DNA of 44,990 nucleotides from a candidate division FCPU426 bacterium. Its GTDB lineage: Bacteria; Oederibacteriota; Muellerivitia; Muellerivitales; Muellerivitaceae. A program made the position numbers and the translations under genes. The stretch is from contig PLZG01000055.1 in assembly GCA_003152075.1 (NCBI GenBank), positions 1 through 44,990 on the forward strand. The letters run 5' to 3'. A model generated the notes under the pieces. The model had not been told where the DNA came from. It did no database searches and worked only from the letters and a program-made list of their open reading frames with translations. Shown here piece after piece: positions 42,549-44,990 of the stretch (the stretch's first letter is position 1; each line of letters opens with the position of its first letter).

Positions 42549-43115
42549 CTAAATCCGCCGATGCGATTGCGCCATTAGCTTCGTAGGGATAATAACTCCC
42601 ATCCAGGTATAACCGGACCTGACGGGGCGATTGTTCATCTTCCCACCACCATCGCCCCCGCGCCTGGTACAACCACCGGCCCGCGTAGGAATCGTTCCAC
42701 CAAAACCTGTCAGCTTTATAAAGAACCCAATGGAACCGGCGCAGGTCCACCCAACCAAACCAATGATTTCCCTCAAAGTCCCGGTAATGGCAGAAATGCC
42801 CTCCCGGCGAGGTGTGCCAGTAAAACTTTTTGAGCTAACGTTCCTCGTGGTTCAATTTTTCGATATTAGAAATGGGGGCGTTCGCCAAGTACCCTAAAAT
42901 CTCACCCCCCGGCGCCGCGATGTCATCGGTGACATCCAAGAATTTTCCATCGGCTCCCAGCGCGGGAGGATCAGGAACGACCAAACCGTTCAATTGAGGA
43001 AATGTTTTTTTTCTCCCTGGGAAAAAGAAGCCAGGGAATTTTGAGCGGGTTGGGCCATGGCGCCGCAAACGCCTAATAAAACCGCAGCAATACTTAAGAC
43101 GGGTATTTTTTTCAT
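42549..43115 (-). pseudogene. Disrupted secreted-protein gene (frameshift plus in-frame stop)
   Basis: From the ATG at 43115 (GAGG six bases upstream) a signal peptide is read: MKKIPVLSIAAVLLG... to AMAQPAQ. At an A8 tract (43005-43012) the frame ends after a few codons, but one added base would continue into TFPQLNGLVVPDPPALGADG... to LNHEER, which ends at a TAG (42835-42837). Beyond that TAG the same frame continues with strongly protein-like sequence: FYWHTSPGGHFCHYRDF, HWFGWVD, RFWWNDSYAGRWLY, WWWEDEQ, YYPYEANG. No start codon lies between the stop and this Trp/Tyr-rich part, so it is a decayed gene, or an assembly error combined with a genuine stop. The last frame stays open to 42379. 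Confidence 0.7.
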
Positions 43116-43208
43116 CTTCAACCTCATGGTGTTCACCACCTGATGAAGTTTAGACGTTCACATGGGCGGGCTTGTGTTAAAGTGGAAATTCATGAAAACA
43201 ATGGCTTT

Positions 43209-43577
43209 TTAGTTTCGTGGGTCCTGGTAAAGAGTCGTGTAGTGCTTCTTCTGCCCGGCGGGCCAAAGGGTCACGGGTTGGCCATTCTTATCCACTAGCA
43301 AGTTTTTCCCCTGGGCCGGCGAGAGTTTGACGGCCCCTTGATTCGAAACAGATTTTTTATCGTTCGAAGAGTTGTTCAAATTTTTTATTTTCCCCGCCCT
43401 TTTCGAAGGCATGGTCTTGCGGAGTTGTTTACTCGGTAGTAGTCCCAGTTCACGTTGGGTTTTATCCTTGGGATAAACCAGGAGCTTACTTGGGTAATTT
43501 GGCGAATCCTGAGCCAGGGCAAAACTAATAATGCCCATCCACAAAAAAGCTACCATTCCTAAAAAGCGCTTCTTCAT
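43209..43577 (-). CDS. Small secreted basic protein of unknown function
   Basis: A 122-residue protein. The start at 43577 gives a clean signal peptide (MKKRFLGMVAFLWMGIISFALAQ); the frame to 43685 adds a non-signal leader. The mature part is Lys/Ser/Asn-rich (PSKLLVYPKDKTQRELG, KRAGKIKNLNN) and ends with LLVDKNGQPVTLWPAGQKKHYTTLYQDPRN, which looks like a small conserved periplasmic domain. No family recognised. It is preceded by the 43642-43935 gene in the same direction. Confidence 0.72.
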   Translation of the reverse strand: MKKRFLGMVAFLWMGIISFALAQDSPNYPSKLLVYPKDKTQRELGLLPSKQLRKTMPSKRAGKIKNLNNSSNDKKSVSNQGAVKLSPAQGKNLLVDKNGQPVTLWPAGQKKHYTTLYQDPRN

Positions 43578-43641
43578 TTCATGACCACCTTTTATCTTTT
43601 TAACCAACGTAGGGATTACGAGTTTCAAAGCGAGGGGATTT

Positions 43642-43935
43642 TCACATGGCCTTCGGATTGTCCCGGGTTGTGATTTCAATTTCATAGGTATGAGTCTTCA
43701 GGCTGATGTGGGCGTAAATGATCAGGGGGTGCCCAAAACCCCATGCGTCTTTAAGTTCATCGGATTCTTTTTTCATTTCATCGATGTAATCATCCAGTCT
43801 TTTCTGGGCATATTTCTTGACCTCCTCCAACCCCTTTTGGGTGGGCCGCCCATGCCCAAAATGGTCCGTGACGTCTTTTTGGATGACGGTCTTTAATTTT
43901 ACGATAATCTTTAAAGGTTTATAGTTGTCGTCCAT
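43642..43935 (-). CDS. Small cytosolic protein of unknown function
   Basis: A 97-residue protein without signal peptide. A start at the ATG at 43935 with GAGGGA just upstream. It reads as a beta strand (YKPLKIIVKLKTVI), two helices rich in Lys/Glu (EEVKKYAQKRLDDYIDEMKKESDEL) and two strands (LIIYAHISLKTHTYEIEIT). The fold outline recalls small ribosome- or RNA-associated alpha/beta proteins, but no motif settles it. Confidence 0.75.
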   Translation of the reverse strand: MDDNYKPLKIIVKLKTVIQKDVTDHFGHGRPTQKGLEEVKKYAQKRLDDYIDEMKKESDELKDAWGFGHPLIIYAHISLKTHTYEIEITTRDNPKAM

Positions 43936-44109
43936 GGATCCCTCAATTGGTTAAATGACGGAAATAGGATAACCTACCTCTCCCCTTCAAAAAAGGCCCC
44001 GGCTTTATCAATTTCCCCCTTACCTAGGTGTAACGCCTTTTCAGAAAGCAAACCTTCCCTTTTTATTAAAAACCCTTATCTTGTGGTGTAACTTTTGAGG
44101 AGTTTACCC

Positions 44110-44943
44110 ATGGCAAGGCAAGCGCAGGAAGTAAAAGAGTATAAGGAACTGGGTTCCCTGATGCCCGTGGGATTTGTGGGCCATGGCGCCCCCACCCTGG
44201 GGTTGGAAAAGGAAGGCCCCACCGTGGAGGCTTGGAAGGAATGGGGCCAATCTATCCCCCGCCCCAAGGCCATCCTGGTGGTGTCGGCCCATTGGCTTCA
44301 AAGCCCGCCGCGCTTGGGGCCAATTAATTCCGTTCCCCTGACCTACGACTTTTCCGGATTTCCCGACGAGCTCTACCAGGTCCACTATCCCGCCCCGCCG
44401 GCGCCGCTCTTGTCCAAGGAAGTTCTCCACCTATTGACCAAGATGGGAATAAAGCCGGGGACCTCCTCCGACCGGGGCCTGGACCATGGGGCTTGGGTAC
44501 CCTTGATGCATATGTTCCCCAAGGCCGACATTCCCGTTTTGCAGATTTCCATCGGGACGAATGTGCCCATGAGCGAGCACTTGAACTTAGGCCGCATTTT
44601 GGCGCCCCTTCGCTCCAAGGGAATTTTTATCCTCGCCAGCGGCAACATGACCCACAACCTGAGGATCTTTAAATTCGAGGACCGGTTCGGGGAGCCGGAA
44701 AGTTGGGCAAAGGATTTCGACACTTGGTGCGCCGGTAAGCTGGATAAGTTTGAGTTGGATGCCTTAGCGGATTATCAAAAGCAAGCGCCTGAACCGCGCC
44801 TGGCCCATCCCACCGACGACCATTTCACGCCCCTGCTGGTGGCCGCCGCCGCCTCAGGCAAAGAAGGCAAACCCCAGATGCGCTATCCCCACACGGGTTT
44901 TGAGTACGGAACCCTTTCCATGCGCTGCGTGGAGTTTCAGTAA
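44110..44943 (+). CDS. ygiD: LigB-family extradiol dioxygenase, YgiD type
   Basis: A 277-residue non-haem iron/zinc enzyme of the class III extradiol dioxygenase family (4,5-DOPA dioxygenase extradiol-like). Metal ligand positions are seen in FVGHGAPTL, VVSAHWLQS and LDHGAWVPLMHMFP, and the acid/base His in AHPTDDHFTPLLVA. FILASGNMTHNLR is a further family hallmark. E. coli YgiD cleaves L-DOPA in vitro; the natural substrate here is unknown. The start is the ATG at 44110 behind GAGGAG; an in-frame TTG at 44095 is less likely. Confidence 0.93.
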   Translation: MARQAQEVKEYKELGSLMPVGFVGHGAPTLGLEKEGPTVEAWKEWGQSIPRPKAILVVSAHWLQSPPRLGPINSVPLTYDFSGFPDELYQVHYPAPPAPLLSKEVLHLLTKMGIKPGTSSDRGLDHGAWVPLMHMFPKADIPVLQISIGTNVPMSEHLNLGRILAPLRSKGIFILASGNMTHNLRIFKFEDRFGEPESWAKDFDTWCAGKLDKFELDALADYQKQAPEPRLAHPTDDHFTPLLVAAAASGKEGKPQMRYPHTGFEYGTLSMRCVEFQ

Positions 44944-44990
44944 AGTCCAATAAAGCATTTTTATCCCTTCCCCAGTTCAATAACGAAGTG

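Noticed and set aside
12974-44943. AmrS and the YgiD LigB-family protein as parts of one AmmeMemoRadiSam system
   Set aside because: MEMO1 shares the LigB-type fold, but the protein at 44110 has YgiD motifs and the genes are 30 kb apart.

Overview
The window comes from a Gram-negative, probably oxygen-exposed bacterium of moderate GC content. Evidence for an outer membrane and periplasm: several lipoproteins with clear lipoboxes, two beta-barrel-like proteins, and secreted Cu,Zn superoxide dismutase, methionine sulfoxide reductase and glutathione peroxidase. At least six proteins carry Thr/Pro/Ser-rich stretches of the 'TPTNSPT' type, and two very large ones end in FlgD/type-IX-sorting-like Ig domains. 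That combination is familiar from poorly cultured candidate phyla (FCPU426/Goldbacteria-like genomes come to mind), but the sequence alone does not fix the taxon. Several genes appear to start with TTG behind a good Shine-Dalgarno. No rRNA, tRNA, CRISPR array, transposase or phage gene was seen.

Layout. 1-3366 (minus): a small operon with a PAP2-like membrane protein fused to a PEP-synthase-like C-terminus, two paralogous lipoproteins with Pro/Thr tails, and a partial secreted protein, coupled by ATGA overlaps. 3547-4242 (plus): a Bax-inhibitor-1 family protein. 4306-12868 (minus): a long co-directional run: DUF815 AAA ATPase, cyclic-nucleotide-binding protein, secreted propeller-like protein, sirtuin, outer-membrane barrel, shikimate kinase, PDZ lipoprotein, glycerol-3-phosphate dehydrogenase, VOC protein, SodC. 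12974-16681 (plus): AmrS-type radical SAM enzyme, two adjacent rhomboid-family proteins, zinc alcohol dehydrogenase. 16700-22585 (minus): aldo/keto reductase, GNAT, a GT-C type membrane protein, acyl-CoA dehydrogenase.

22761-30636 (plus): a small ORF, a GH20 hexosaminidase followed by a sialate O-acetylesterase-like enzyme (a probable glycan-degrading pair), a STAS protein, MsrA, and a TPR/barrel protein. 30713-32792 (minus): two paralogous cupredoxin-like lipoproteins on PT stalks and a membrane-anchored Cys-motif protein. 33065-41649 (plus): a second GT-C/TPR paralog, a 1018-residue Kelch/NHL/PT protein and a subtilisin with a long PT stalk. 41710-43935 (minus): glutathione peroxidase, a broken secreted-protein gene, and small hypothetical genes. 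44110-44943 (plus): a YgiD-type LigB-family dioxygenase.

The least ordinary content is the PT-stalk surface proteins with cupredoxin heads, the PAP2/PEP-synthase-like fusion, the acetylesterase with an inserted CIA30-like domain, a heptanucleotide repeat array directly behind the start codon of the propeller gene, and several families of small dispersed inverted or tandem repeats. All statements rest on reading the sequence; no database search was run.
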